Shown here piece after piece: positions 1-48,400 of a stretch of DNA of 64,000 bases (positions within the stretch are counted from its first letter, which is position 1; the number at the start of each line of letters is the position of its first letter). This DNA comes from Motacilla alba alba (lineage: Eukaryota; Chordata; Aves; Passeriformes; Motacillidae): the NCBI RefSeq assembly GCF_015832195.1, contig NC_052018.1, forward strand, positions 32,826,115 through 32,890,114, given 5' to 3'. The notes under the pieces are model-generated. The model worked only from the letters and a program-made list of their open reading frames with translations, was not told the origin of the DNA and did no database searches. Made by a program: the position numbers and the translations under genes.

Positions 1-35139
<35,139 letters not shown>

Positions 35140-35154
35140 GGCGAGGCGAAAACC

Positions 35155-35189
35155 GGGGAGGGGAGGGGGGGAAAGGGGGAAAAGGGGGG
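35155..35189 (+). promoter_or_regulatory. G-quadruplex motif beside the PHIP start codon
   Basis: Five G runs on the plus strand: 35155-35158, 35160-35163, 35165-35171, 35175-35179 and 35184-35189, with loops of 1, 1, 3 and 4 bases. This exceeds the usual G3N1-7 rule. The plus strand is the PHIP template, so the mRNA carries a C/U tract 16-50 nt before the ATG. Confidence 0.85.
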
Positions 35190-35252
35190 TTGCCCGGGCC
35201 GCGCTCCCGCGGCAGCGTCGGGTCCCAGCGAAATGCGCCCGCCCGGTCGCTG

Positions 35253-35291
35253 TCACTGCTCGTTCACCGGGGAGAGTCTCGGCTCCACCAT
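35253..35291 (-). CDS. Upstream ORF in the PHIP 5' UTR (12 codons)
   Basis: ATG at 35289-35291, then MVEPRLSPVNEQ and TGA at 35253-35255, ending 113 nt before the PHIP ATG. It exists in the mRNA only if transcription starts to the right of 35291, which is likely but not shown. No function is implied beyond possible control of translation. Confidence 0.45.
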   Translation of the reverse strand: MVEPRLSPVNEQ

Positions 35292-35859
35292 TCAACCCAC
35301 GGGCAGCAGCAGCAGCAGCAGGAGGAGGAGGAAACAACAACTCGCAGCCGCCCGCCGCCAACGCCGCCGTCGCCAGCCAGCCAGCAGCGCGAGCGAGCGC
35401 GATCCCTCCGCCAGGAGAAAGAGTCCCCTCCTCCTCCGCGCCCCCTCCTCAGCCCCCACGGCCCCGCGCGCCGCCCCTTCCCCCCGCGCCCCCCCTAGAC
35501 CCGGGAGCTGCCTGCCGGGGACGGCCAGGCAGGGCAGGAAGGGGGGAGCCGGGCTCTCCTGACCCCGGCTACCGCCCCGCTGCCGCTGCGGCCCCCAGCG
35601 CTGTCCGGCGCTGGAGGGGAGAGAGGGGCGAGCGCTACGCGTTTATTAGCGGGAAGGCGGGCGGGCTGTGGCAGAAGATGTCGGCGGGGTGGGCGGGAAG
35701 GCGGCGGGCGGGCGGCTGAAAGGCGCTTTCTCTGCGCGGTGCCGGCGCGCGGAGGGATACGACGCACGGGGAGGAGGAGGGGCTGCGGCGGCGGCGGGGC
35801 CGCGGCGACTCGCGGCGGCGGCGGCGGCGCTGGAAGTTCCCGAGTTCCAGCGTCGCAAG

Positions 35860-36612
35860 AATGGGAAGCGAGCGAAGCCAAAATGCCCCCGGGGTGCGCG
35901 GCCCCGCTGGGGAGGCCCGGCATTTCCACGCTCGCGGCTCCCCCGTGGCCCAGCCCGCCCCCTCGGAGCCTGCCAGGGACCTCGGGGCGCAGCCAGGGGC
36001 TTTGGCATCTGCGCGTAAGTGCCACAGTGTCACGCGTTGTTGGTTCTTATTCTTGCAACATCGCGCCCGGGTTCCTGCCGTGGGTCTGGAGCGGGGGCAA
36101 ATCCCAGCAAGCCCCCAGCAGCCAGAAAAGGCGCCTTTCTCCCTTGTTCGGAGGGGCTGCCCTGGCGGCTCCGCCTGGGGGGTAAAGGGCTCGCAGGGCG
36201 CTCGCTTTCAGAACTTCCTCTAAAAAAAAAGAAAACAAAACAAAAAAAAACACAAACAAAGAAACCACAACGAAACAAAAACCAAAACAACCAAACAAAC
36301 CCCGACAGCTGATAACGATTCTATTCATTGCTCTTGCCGCCAAGCAGATCAGACATGCGGGACTGACGAATCTTCTGCCTTCCAGGAGCGATGGACAACA
36401 GGAGGAGTGTTGCCAACGCGAGGACGAGCCATGGATGGTGATGCCTGCAACCTATGGCTGAACTGGAGGTAAATCGCTAGCGGATCGATAACCTACCGAA
36501 GGTTCCTGAAAGGCTGCAACATCGTACGGAGCCCGGTTAGCGGTTAAATAATTTCCTTCTTTAATGTTTGCTACTTTGAGGATACTGAATAAAACCTTCT
36601 GGTTTGTGCTGT
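35860..36612 (+). ncRNA. Candidate divergent spliced transcript from the PHIP CpG island
   Basis: On the plus strand the island edge carries a consensus donor CGC|GTAAGT at 36015, an acceptor CTTCTGCCTTCCAG ending at 36385, and AATAAA at 36588-36593 followed by a GT-rich stretch (TTCTGGTTTGTGCTGTAACT). These would define a two-exon RNA with an intron of 371 bp. The longest ATG frame in exon 2 is 16 codons, so it would be non-coding. The start and the existence of the RNA are inferred from signals only. Confidence 0.3.
36221..36303. repeat. A/C-rich low-complexity tract
   Basis: AAAACAAAACAAAAAAAAAC style tract at the right edge of the CpG island, inside the putative divergent-RNA intron. Confidence 0.85.
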
Positions 36613-38535
36613 AACTGTTTCTTTGCTGCTTACAGTCAAAAGAAAATAAAAACAAAGCCGGTGTCCGCTGATAATTATCTTTTTTATAAAAAATCCATAT
36701 CTGATGAGGGATTTAAAGGAGCAGGATTCTTTCTCTTTATGTTTTGCAACGTGTCTGTGCTTTTTTCTCGTCGAGCTGGGGCCTTGCAAGAACGAATGTG
36801 TTTGTGGACAATAAGAATGAATTTAGCAGGGATCAATGTAAACAGGGCAAGCTGTAATTTTAAAATATTTCTTTAGCCTCAGTTATTAACTGATGCAACT
36901 TGTGAAGCAAAGACAAAAGTATATTTGAAATTGTACAGAACCTAGACAAATAACTGTTTTTTTCCTGTACATAAAACCCCCTGAAATTCTCAACTATCTA
37001 ACTTTCAAGAAATTTAAATTTGAACAACATTTCTGTGCAGCTGAAGGTAACCTGTGGTGAGCATTTTTATACGTGTTTCCAAGGCCTGCAAGCTCAGAGT
37101 ACGAGCTCGAGCTTTGTGCTTGACATGGTGAGAAAGCGTCGCTGCAATCACCCTTCTGCTTTATTGAAGAAATGTTACCCTGAAAGGTTAAAGAAAGGAG
37201 GCTAAAACATCACTTATTTCCATTGTCTTATTACAAAAAAACTATATTTATATAGTGGATGTCTAGATGCTGTGCATTTTTTTATATACAATTATCACAT
37301 GTCCTAAAAAAATCATTAAAATGCTAGTCTAAAATTTTTATTATTAAGGTAAATTAGTTTTTTATCATAAATTCTTTTTTTTAATAAAAAGGAAAAAAAA
37401 AACAAGACTGTATGTAGTAGATTTGATCACTGTATCTGTAGCTACAACCACTATATATTTTAAAATGTACATGTATCTCCCTTTCCCCAGATTTGTTTCT
37501 ATAACCACTCTGTTTCAGCTTCATTTTAAATCCACACTTCAAATAATTGAAAAGGAAATGAAATCATATTTAATGTCTAATAAAGATTTTTAAAATAAAG
37601 TGACTTGCATCTTTTCTTAGCAATGTAAAATGTGTATTGTAATATCTTTCATAGGTGATGCTCACAACAAAGGGCTACATGAATAATGTGATTAACATTT
37701 TAATTTCCCTTGATGTTTACATAAAAGAAAGTATACTGATGTACGACATCACTGAAACTGTAAACCAAGCAGTAGAAAAATTTTAACAGTTATGGAGTCT
37801 GAAAGTAGAGGGAAAACTCTCCTAGATATATTGACCCTCCTTGTTCTTTTGGCAACTCATAACTTTTCCTATTGCAGTTCAAAATACAGCCTGCAGAATC
37901 AAAAAGTTCTTGGTGTTTTGACAATAAAATAAGGATTGTGTCTTTTATTTAATTTTTTTTTGATTACCAAGCAAAAAGCATAGTCCCAGACTTGAGCTTG
38001 AGCACTGCAGTACTACAAGTAATATTTAATAAACAGCTTTTACAAATGTGCATTCCATTTTCATTTTACAGATTAAATCTGATGGGATTTTATGTGCATG
38101 TGTGGGCACAACATGAAAGTCACACACAAGAGAAAATGCCTAATTACCATTGCTTGGTGATACATGTTAGATAGAATTCCTGCAACAGTAACAAATATTC
38201 CATTCATTTCTCAGAAATACTTTTAAAGGCTTTTTATTCTTTCATTTTAAATTAAGATTTTTTTTGTAACATACACAAGTGAAGAAAAATATAATCTCTG
38301 AATTTTAACTATCTTTATTGTTTTGCTTTCTAATAATCCCTTTTCTTTCATGCGATCTTTTCACCTTACATTATTCTAAACTAAAATACATCAGTTCTAC
38401 TTTATCAACAAGACTTAATGTTTTCAGGAGAAATTACTTTGAAAGATCTTCATAAAAAAATAAATAGTAATGGAATTATTTCATTTTGTGACTCAAATGT
38501 TAACATTCACACACAATTGCTAAATTGATTTTACC

Positions 38536-38566
<31 letters not shown>

Positions 38567-41500
38567 AAGAATAAAGTTTCATAGATTTTCCTGTTGCTGT
38601 AGATTTTACACATCAGCTATACTAAGCAATGGCCTGATCCTGGGAGTTGCTGGTTTGGGATACCTCTTTTTACCCTAACCTGGCTTTTTTTTTTTCTTCC
38701 ATCTTCCTCTTCCCCTCTAAAAAGTGCTACAAGCTCTATAAGTATCCAAATACAGATATATTAGAATCCTCTTGAATTACTGGTTACCTTTGACAGATAA
38801 GAATGTAGTATCTTTGGTTTCTTCTTGAATTTTCTGGTATCTTTCTGCACTTCTGGGATTAGTTGTTCAGGGGGTTTGGGGTTGGGGTTTTTTGTTTGTT
38901 TTTTTTACTGATATATTTTAGCCAGTGTTTTTTTGTGTCAGTATGATTTTATAAGTTGTGCCCAGAAAGTACATTTTTTGGACCTTAGTAGTGGCAGTAC
39001 TTGACATGAAAAGCTTTTCTGTTTCTTTTGAAATTTGCTCTTCTCCTTTTCTCTAGAGACAAAGGAAAGTATTTAGGGTTTGTAGATTGTCAAGCTAAAC
39101 AATGTAGCTAAATATTTGAAGCATGATATTGGCAGGGGGTGGCTGAGAGCAACATAAAGCAGTGACTAAGTTTTCCTCGGGTTTGGATGGTTGGTTGGTT
39201 GCTTGAACAGGGCTTTTTTGGTGAGTTTTTTTCCACCTCAAATGAGAATTATCACCACTAGTTGCTTGTTGATTCTTATTCTTGAAACCAACCATAAACC
39301 TTACAAGGGCAAGATGTGTGTGATGAGTGCTTGTGAGGCCAGCAACTTTTTTTATTGTTATCATTTGTGTTAACTTCATGCAGAAAGAACCACACGTGCT
39401 AAATTACCATACTACTATGAGCAAATTCCTTCTGTAGTTTCAAACAATAACTTGGAGCTTAACTAAGTAGCTTCACATCAAAATTCATTTAAATACTCAC
39501 TTGTTCATGCTTCATGCCAAGAATACATCCAATATCTTTTCTGCACCCTGCGTCAGTAACCTACCTGAACTTTCTACTATGAAGTTTCTAATGGAGTGCT
39601 TAGCTGCTTTGTATTCTACCCTTATCAGATATTAAACAGTGAACTGTATGCTTCTATTTTTTACTTTATTTCCCATTTCGGTGTGCCCTTTATCACAGAA
39701 CGTGCTTGTCTTCCCACTCCACTATTTTTGAAAATATTTCCTGTTACTCCTGCTTGCTTCTCACCAATGGTGAAGAGGAGCTTAGAGTTAGGCACATGTA
39801 TTACCCAAACCACCACCAGCACTGGTAAATTAACATTTTTTAAAAATCACACACATAGATTAGCCTCTGAAAATGTTTTCTATCAATTTTGTGTAAAAAC
39901 AAATAATTAGCTGCAAATCTACTGTCAGGCTTTTAAAAGTAGATCTATATGTCATTTATATTTTGAGCAGTAAATTAAAAAAAAAAAAAGTTGGAGTTTA
40001 TCCAATGAACCTAAAAACTTCTTTAATATGCTGTTACCCAAATAAATATGAATTGCACCAGCCTTGATATTCTTTCAGTTTCACTGTTATATCTTTGAGT
40101 ACAAAACCTTCCCTTAGAAAGAGAAACTAAGAATAAGGCCTATGTTATTCCTACTGAATAGAGGAATTCTACTGGTTCATGCTGGGGATTTTGTTTGGGT
40201 TCGTTTTGTCTTAAAGTAAATTTATTTGTGTTCCTATATTTTGTAAAAGACTTTCAACTAAATTTCCTGGATCTGTTTGACATTTAAACTTTCTACACTG
40301 AATCCATTCCCTAATTACCCAGAAGATATTGAGAAAATTATTAAAATGCTGTACTTAATTTTTTGCTGTTAGGCTTTTCTTCACAGAGACTCTTGGATAT
40401 TTGCCATGTCCATTTTCATGTCTATTTGATGTCTCCAAAGTTTTCTGAGTCTTCTAAGCATTATGTAGAAGTTTTTTCAAAGGAAGCATTGAAAAAATTA
40501 ATACACAGGGTATATTTTAGAAGAGAGATACTCCATAATGAAAATAGGAATTCTGTTGCTTTGTATATTGACAATTATTTGCTTAGATTATTACTTCTAC
40601 AAAAATTTTGAAAATGTTTGCTGTTACTTGACTTTGTAGTAAAGTGTTTTAATATGCTAAGGCAATTTTTGTTGAGCAGAAGATTTTCCAAATAACGTGT
40701 ATCATTCATTTGTTTCATTGGTTTCATATTAGCACTCTGAGTCTAAGAAGACTTACTTGAGGTCTTAAGTGACAAATTTTATATAAACTGGTAAATTGTA
40801 AAGTTTGTTAAGGCACAATTTAATAGTGGCCTTCAGCTACTGTTTGTCTTTCCATTTCTCGAAATGAAAATTTAGATTTCTGTAGAACCAAGTTTGAGGG
40901 TCATTTCCAATTAGGGGTTTGGATTTAATGTTTTCATTTACTGTAGTAGCCTGTTAGAAATGCAACTTTTAAAAATACAGATGAGAGGTTATTTGCCTAA
41001 TTTTTCAAAATTATGCTGGCTATCATTAGCTTTCATATAGACTTGGAATTGCTCTGAGTTAATACAAAAGATTGTTAAAGATTTACATCTATGTAATAAC
41101 TTAAGGGATTCTGTGATATTGTTATCAGACATATAGTCTGATAAACTTGCTAATATGCAATTTAGATAAAAGTAGAGGAGGCTGTAAGAAATATCGCTGA
41201 GATCTACCCAGGGAAGAGATGAGCAGAATAATGAAGGTATAATTTCATGATGTTACATTCAAAAAAATCCATTGAAGAAATTATATGAGTCATTCATGCT
41301 CCTTATGGGCTCCAAATCAATATAAGGGGGAGAAAAAACCCCTCTATTTGATAGCCAGTAGTAAATCTTTTTAAAAGACCGTTCTATTTATTACATATTC
41401 AACATTGAGAATATGGTAATTTTTTCTTTTCTAGAACTCTGATATGAAGCCAGTGAAACAAAACAATAACACATCTTCTGTTGTAATACTGCATTGAGTC

Positions 41501-44500
41501 TTTCACCTTATCTCAAAAATTTAGAGTTCAGGAGAAAATTAGGATCAAGGAAAAATACTTTAGGAATAGAATTAAAGACCAAAGAATAGGAATAAAGTAC
41601 ATAGAGGAAGTAATATTCAATCAGTGCATACAAAATTTCTCTGTTTCAGAGAAGAAAATGCAAGACCCTCTATAAACTCTAGGGTATAGTTCAAGAATTG
41701 AAACACTTGAAAGATTTAAAATTAAAAATTATGTTTTTCCTCATAACAAAATGAAGCCATTTGGGCTTCACCTTTGCCTCAGAAGTCTCAATGGCAAGGA
41801 TTTTAGCAGTCTTTAGAAGAACTGATACTTCTATAGGTAAGAACAGCCAGTGATAGTAGAGATACATAATTTTAAAGCTCGTTAGTCTGATCCAACACAG
41901 CCTTGCTCTGTTGCCAGCCTAAAGACCATCCTTAGTTTTTCCCAAGTGTTTCCTTCTAATGTTGTTTTAGTTTAGACCTACCAAGTCTTTTTTTTTTCTA
42001 TGCAATTGAAATATCTACTTTCCCCAAAATAGCAAAGATGTAGAGTGAGTAGTACCAATATTTGCACTTACAGTAAAAATTCAGGGCTGCTAGCATTGAG
42101 CCAGTTGGCTGACAGTGCCTACTTTGTGTAGCATATGTGATTTGTCAGTCACCCATGAAATACGCATCACCGAGATTCCGATCTCCATTTATTGTTCAGT
42201 CTTCTGAGAAAATACTGGTCTGCTGATTCAGATTTCTCAACATTTTGTATTCTTGTATAGCATCTACTTGGTGCCTTGAAAGGATTATTTTATATTTTCA
42301 GTTTGCCCGGCTCTGGTGAGACGCATAGGCATGGTGTACTAATTGAGATACAAATTGTGTAAGATAACACTGATTTAAAGTAATTGAACCAAGCTCTTGA
42401 TTTTACAGGTTGTAGAATACCAGTGCTTCACAAGAAGTGTGATCAGACAGCAAATGATCCCTGCATATACGTGACACTGGTTGCAGTTTTTGTTTGCTTC
42501 CTTGTTTTTAACCTAATACTAATGTAAGATGAAGACTGGTGCACTTGACTCCCTTTTCACAGGTGAGGCTCCACCACAAGATTAAAAGATTGTGATCATT
42601 CTAGATGGACTAATCAGCAGTTTTCTCATGCATAGTGGGCAGCTTTCTTAACAGAGATTAAAAAGAACCCTCTCTTGACTATATTTTCCCAGGTGGCTAG
42701 CTCAGTGTGTTCTGAGGTACAAAATACTGATTCCTCTCCCCTGGAAGAATTTGAACTGATGTGGGATCCTCCTGCACACAAGAGTAAATTAAAACTGCAC
42801 GACCCCCTCTTTGGTTAGGAGCCAGTTTGGTAAGCATGCTCAGAAAATTATCCATGAATACGGTGTACAAAGAAGACAAGCAGAGATTTGTGGATCATGA
42901 GCTAGCTGCAACAGGCAGTGCTGGGCAAACTAAGAAGTTTTTTAGACACTCAGGAACTCTCACTGTTGGAAAATGACATATCTATATTTTGAATGGTAAA
43001 ATAATGGAAAGATTATTTTATAGTTAGTGTCATACACATTCTCACCTCATCACTGATGGGTGTTCTTGCAATAAGCTCTGGATCACAAGCTTAGTGCTAG
43101 TTCCTGAACATGTAAATTTTATTTTTTTTTAAATACAACTTCCAATATTGAATTAAAAAGAAATTGAACTTGATCTTTCAGTATCAACTTTGACTACTAC
43201 TAATTGTCTCTTGGCAGGCCCTTGTAAATAAACCATCAAATAACGCCAAAAGTCAATCAGCTACTGTAAAGGAACACATGAAAACTAGATTGAGCAGCTG
43301 AAGAAATACATAGGAATTTATTTTTAACATAGTTGTTATAATAAAGCCATGTCTATTTAGTCCATGTATAGATGGACTGAATGTACTATCAATTTTTGTA
43401 TATATATGTATCAATTTTTTGCATATATGTTTGAAAAGGCTTTCCTCAGACCCTGCATAGCAGTTTCTGACAGTTTTAACAAATTGCCAGTCTTGGTGCA
43501 TCCCAGATTTTACCACATTAAGTGTACCTCTGAATTATGTTGTTCCCATATACTCCCAACCCTGATTTTTGGTTGAAATTTTTCATCAGCCAGCATACTT
43601 AGATTTTTCTCTTCCCCCAGGAGAATGGTGTCTATGCCTTTCAGTTCATTCACTGATGGATAATTCTAATAGCATAGGACTCTGTAAGAGGACAGATCAT
43701 GACATATTTGCAGACAACAAAATTGCAAATTCCAGTACACAGAAAGTAAGGTGTTCTTGCTGCTGTATTCCTCAGTTTTGAATTTTACCCATACTAGTAA
43801 TCTAAAGAGCACTACTGCCCACTCAATTTCTGGCCAGTTGCTCATGCCAGTGGCCATATCCATATTACTGGGCTCTTTCAACCTCCAAAGCAGGACAGCT
43901 GCATCTGCATTGTCAGCTGGGCCTGAGCTAGCCCTGAGCCATGCCAAGGGTGGCCTGGGGGAATGCTGCTTGTCCGGGACCTAGTGCAGGGACTCCGCTG
44001 TCAACAATGTAACAGTGTCAGCTCTGGGCTTCAAGTCTGCGACTCTGTGCCCTGGCACTTTTCGGTTTGCTTGCATAGACACAGATTTTGCAACAAACAA
44101 AACTGAAGCTGCCATTGTGCTTTACTTCTCAAACTGAGATATCTTTATAATAAGGTGTAGTATGTAAACTACAGAATACATTCCACAACAATGTCCTTTG
44201 CTAGGAAGTTCCAGAGGCAGAAATAAATCCTAGTTAGTCTGTAACAAACCCTAAGACAGCTCAGTTCACTTTTGCTCAGCCTCCAAATTACTTGAGTCTT
44301 TATTCTGTCTACTGAATGATGAGAAAATGTTGAAATGCTTGAAATGATCATAAAAACTTCTCAGGGCCACACTAAAGAGCCTTGAAGGGTTGATGTAGAA
44401 AATAAACCAAAAAATACAAAGTCTCAAACTGATGAGATGTGAAAAGAAAACAATGTAACATTACAAGCAGGTAAACAAATTAACATCTGTCAGAGAGATT

Positions 44501-44635
44501 CACAGTATATCTCAATCATTGCTACAGTGTTCTGACCTGATGACTACCTACAGTTTGTGGTAGTCAAGCGCTGGCTGCAGTTGCTCCCAACAACTCTATT
44601 TAGAGGTGCTTGAGGGATGTCATAAACGACACCTT
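36613..44635. other. Intergenic region, left part
   Basis: About 8 kb of AT-rich DNA upstream of PHIP. It has an A29 run at 38536-38564, a G/T-rich patch near 38870-38910 and no recognisable gene or mobile element. Short open frames have no splice or residue support. A GC-richer block near 43.85-44.06 kb may be an old repeat that I cannot name. Confidence 0.7.
38536..38564. repeat. Homopolymer A29
   Basis: 29 consecutive A on the plus strand, preceded by TGATTTTACC. I see no retrocopy to its left. Confidence 0.95.
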
Positions 44636-44639
44636 ACAT

Positions 44640-45475
44640 CTTAGAATCATAGAATATCTTGAGTCGGAAGGGACTGGCAAGGACCATCAAAATCCAACTC
44701 CTGGCACTGCATTGGTCTGCCTCAAATATCTCATCATGTGCCTGAGAGCATTGTCCAGACATCCCTTGAACTCTGTCAGGCTTGGTGCTGTGACCACTTT
44801 CCTGGGGAGCCCATTCCAATACCCAAACACCTTCTGGGTGAAAAATGTTTTTCCTATTACCCGACCTAAACCTTCCCTGATACAACTCAGGCCATTCCCT
44901 TGGTCCTGTCACCAGTCACCAGAGAGAAGAGATCAGTGCCTGCCCGTCCCCTTCCCCTCACGAGGAAGCTGTAACTGCAGTGAGGTCTCCCCTCAGTGTC
45001 ATCCAGACTGAACAGACCAAGTGTCCTCAGCCACCCCTCACACAGCTTCCCCTCAAGGCCCCTCACCATCTTTGTTGCCTTCCTTTGGACACTCTCTGAT
45101 AGTTTAATGTCTTTTTTACATTGTGGTGCCCAAAACTGCCCCCAGCACTCGAGGTGAGGCTGCTCCAGTGCAGAGCAGAGCAGGACAATCCCCTCCCTTG
45201 CCCAGCTGGTGATGCTGTGCCTGATGCCCCCAGGACAGGGTTGGCCCTCCTGGCTGCCAGGGCACCGCTGGCTCACATTCAACTTGCCATTGACCAGGAC
45301 TCCCAGGTCCCTTTACGTGGTGATGCTTTCCAGCATCTCATTCCCAGTCTGTCTGTACATTCAGGGTTGCCCATCCCAGGGGCAGAATCCAGCACTTGCC
45401 TTTGTTAAACTTCATACAGTTGGGTGATTGCCCAGTCCTCTAATTTGTCAAAGACTTTGTCAGACCTTACTGGGA
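44640..45475 (-). mobile_element. CR1 LINE fragment, about 0.8 kb
   Basis: The plus strand starts TTAGAATCATAGAATATCTT, GAGTCGGAAGGGACTGGCAA, the reverse complement of a well-kept CR1 3' end with the ATTCTATGATTCT-type terminus. It continues with GGGGAGCCCATTCCAATACC, AGGTGAGGCTGCTCCAGTGC and TTGCCATTGACCAGGACTCC. It is the least decayed CR1 in the window. The open frames at 44610-45427 on both strands are parts of this repeat. Confidence 0.92.
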
Positions 45476-48400
45476 ACAGGAAGACTAGTGCATGGAAAGC
45501 ACTGAAAAGAATCCTCAAACAGTGTTTGGTCATAAAGCTTCTTGCTACTGGCTTGTTATCTGGTGAAAATATGACTATGAGGGGAAAGGTGGAACACCCC
45601 TTTTTGAAAGAAGTAATACATAACTGAGTCCTTTATTCATGGTCCAACAATAATATAATCTGCTAAACATGCCAGATGCACTGTTATTAAGAGATATATG
45701 ATACCAAATGCTTTGTCTAATTGCTTGATGAATAAAGGGACAGCCGGTATTTTCCATGCTTGATATAAACCAAGTCTATTGTTATAAGTAATGAACTGAA
45801 TTGGTCATTGAATTTTGTAAGAATGCAATATTTGTGCTGCTGGCTTCTTTCTGTAGATTACCTAATGCATTGTATGATCTGTAAACCTAAAGCCCCACCC
45901 CACCATGAAAGGATGAATCCAATGCTAATGCTGAAGCATTCATCAGATGAGGAGCATTATTATTGTTTTCATTTAAAGGAGACAGCCTTTAAAAATAAGT
46001 TAGGACACCCCTGTGATCATTCAAGTGTGAATGGGACAGTGGCTCAACAGAGCCGAAGACAAGTGCTCTAAAATCAGTTGCTTACAACCTGTATGGCAGT
46101 GATTCACCTTGCAGCTTCATCACTGAGGGTGACGTCTATTTGGAAATACTTTTTGTTTTCTGTTTTTTTGGGATGTTTTCACAATTATATTCAACTGCTA
46201 TTATAGTTGGCGGTTGCAACTCAGTATTTAAAACCAATTTCATATACTTCCCATAGTCCTAACAGCATGTGTAATAGCAGAGCACTAGCCATCTCTTGTC
46301 ATTAATTCCTGTTAACACTATCCACATTCACTATTTTTGAATAACTATTGTCAACTTTCTGATTTATCATAGTCATATAAGACAACCAGCTGCCACAAAT
46401 GTCATGACCAAATCTATCCTTATGCAACTATTTGGAAGTGTGCCTTTTCTGTGCTACTCCGCCTCAGAACAACCTGCACCAGTCACATTGTTACCTTTGA
46501 TGAACTACCACTGCACACGCCTTGTGAATCCAAGGCCCCCACCTCCCCTCTGCTGCTGAGGCCAAGCAACCCTCATTTTATGTGTGGCCACTATAAAGAA
46601 GTCTCAAAACAGTAGTAGAGGTGCCATGCTCACCTGGCCTTCCCGTCTCTCTCTCTTCCATCTCATCTCGAAGTTCGGTATCTATTGTCACTGGGGTAGA
46701 TAGCAGACTCCTCAGTGGCCTCTTGATGCTCAGATTTACCATGTATTCAAACCTTTACTCACCTAGTTCCCCCGGGGGGAAAGAAGGCAAAGCTTCCTGA
46801 AAGACTCCAGAAGTTCATCAACACAACCAGTAGTTATCGTGCAGGTGGAGATTTGGCACCAATACACAAATGATACTTAAGTGCAATAATGCCTTCAAGG
46901 AAGTAGGAAAAAAACCCCCTACAATTACAAGCTTTACCAGGAATGTATCCCAGAGGGAACAAAACAAAAGCACTGCGCCCTCAGTAACCGGATTGTTGAT
47001 AAAGGACCTGAGGGGAAAAATAAATCCAGTGATATTCAAAGCTTGCTTGCACATGCAAAAAAAAAAAAAATGGCTCTTTCTCTCCTGCTCCTATTCCTAG
47101 AAAAATGTTTCTCCCATGTTGTGCAAGATATCTTCCTCCACACCCACTCACCTAGATTACAGGATCAGACTACTTTCCCTCTCCTGCCATTCCTAGCTCT
47201 GCCCCCTGTCCCCACCCACCCAGACTGTCTTCCACAAAGCATCGCTGCTGTGCAATCACTGCAGAGTATTCACACATTGCTCCTGCACTCAGCCACCAGG
47301 GAACTCTCTTCCAAGCTCATTCTGGGATGACCTCCAGCCGCCGTAGTAGCAGCACTCCTTACTCTTGTGAATAACATGCAGCCATCTGTAAGCTGACAAT
47401 GAACAGAATCACAGAAATTCTCCACCACTGCTGCTCCTTACTCAGTTATTCTAGATGCACGTGACATACATCACATGCTTCATCTCCAATAGGTATGAAC
47501 CCCTTTAAGAGTTCACATCTTCCAACTTGTTACAGAATATGCCTGACATGTACATACGTATATGTGACATTAGAAACTAGAAAGAGTTTGGTTTGGTTTT
47601 TACAAATTAGATTTATTATTATTATTATTATTACTATTCTAAAAAAAGCTTAGAATGGCCTTCCAGCTTTGTCTTAAAGTGGGGCAAAAGTTCTTGTTCT
47701 ACAACCTTTATTTTACTACAGTAATATTTTATAGCCATTTTAGAAATAGACTGAGGGCTTTGACAAGATCACTCTTTCCAGTCACTGCATTGTCATCTTA
47801 AATTATATTGCTCTCCATTAAATTGTTCATTATTGGAAGATTCATATCAAACAGCTTAGTACCTGAAATTGTCCAGTATAAATTCAGTTTTTATGGGCTT
47901 CAAGTCTGAAATTTATTTCTGAATGAGAATGGAAACAGTGATAAAATAATTCCTACAAGTTATACTACCATGACATAAATGCAGTATAAAACTAAGCACA
48001 ATGGCCTCACACAATCAGGTTTATTTTTTGAGCATGAATTTGAATTACTAGCTTTATCCTTATCTTAGCAAGTATGCAAATATGATTTTCCGCTCATATT
48101 ATGATTAGTATCAATAGACAAAGTTAAAACCTAGTGTTAGTTAAGTCAGTTTTCACCAGAACTCATTTATAGCCACTTTGAAGATGATTGTGAGGGTATT
48201 TTGCTGTATTAGTCAAACACTTGTTAGTCCCCATCATCACAAAGGGCATAATGTATCAAATCAGTTTATTTCTTGTACTGTCCATTTTCAATTGGAAAAC
48301 CATTGAACTATTTCATTCTGATCTATTACAAATGCAGAACTGGACATTCAGAAAGCAGCTGCTGGCAATTTGGCAAGCCAATCTGGCTATAGCTAGGCTT

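Larger units (their letters stand above)
35140..35500 (-). promoter_or_regulatory. PHIP: PHIP 5' UTR and core promoter region
   Basis: GC-rich DNA directly upstream of the ATG. It contains a CTG/CCT triplet repeat (plus strand GCAGCAGCAGCAGCAGGAGG, near 35303-35331), a pyrimidine tract (minus) near the ATG, and many GC boxes. The exact start site cannot be placed by eye. Confidence 0.7.

Noticed and set aside
35140..35361. 74-residue in-frame N-terminal extension of PHIP with Pro and Ala runs
   Set aside because: The frame is open, but the codon at 35361 is TTG, not ATG, and no in-frame ATG lies in the stretch. The homopolymer residues come from the CTG/CCT repeat.
38870..38910. Possible G-quadruplex in the G/T-rich patch
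   Set aside because: Only three long G runs are present; a fourth is lacking.
43860..44060. GC-richer block as a possible exon cluster
   Set aside because: No frame with splice sites and no recognised residues; probably an old unnamed repeat.
44610..45427. Open frames of 133 and 131 codons in the intergenic region
   Set aside because: They coincide with a CR1 3' region, whose antisense is commonly open for short distances.
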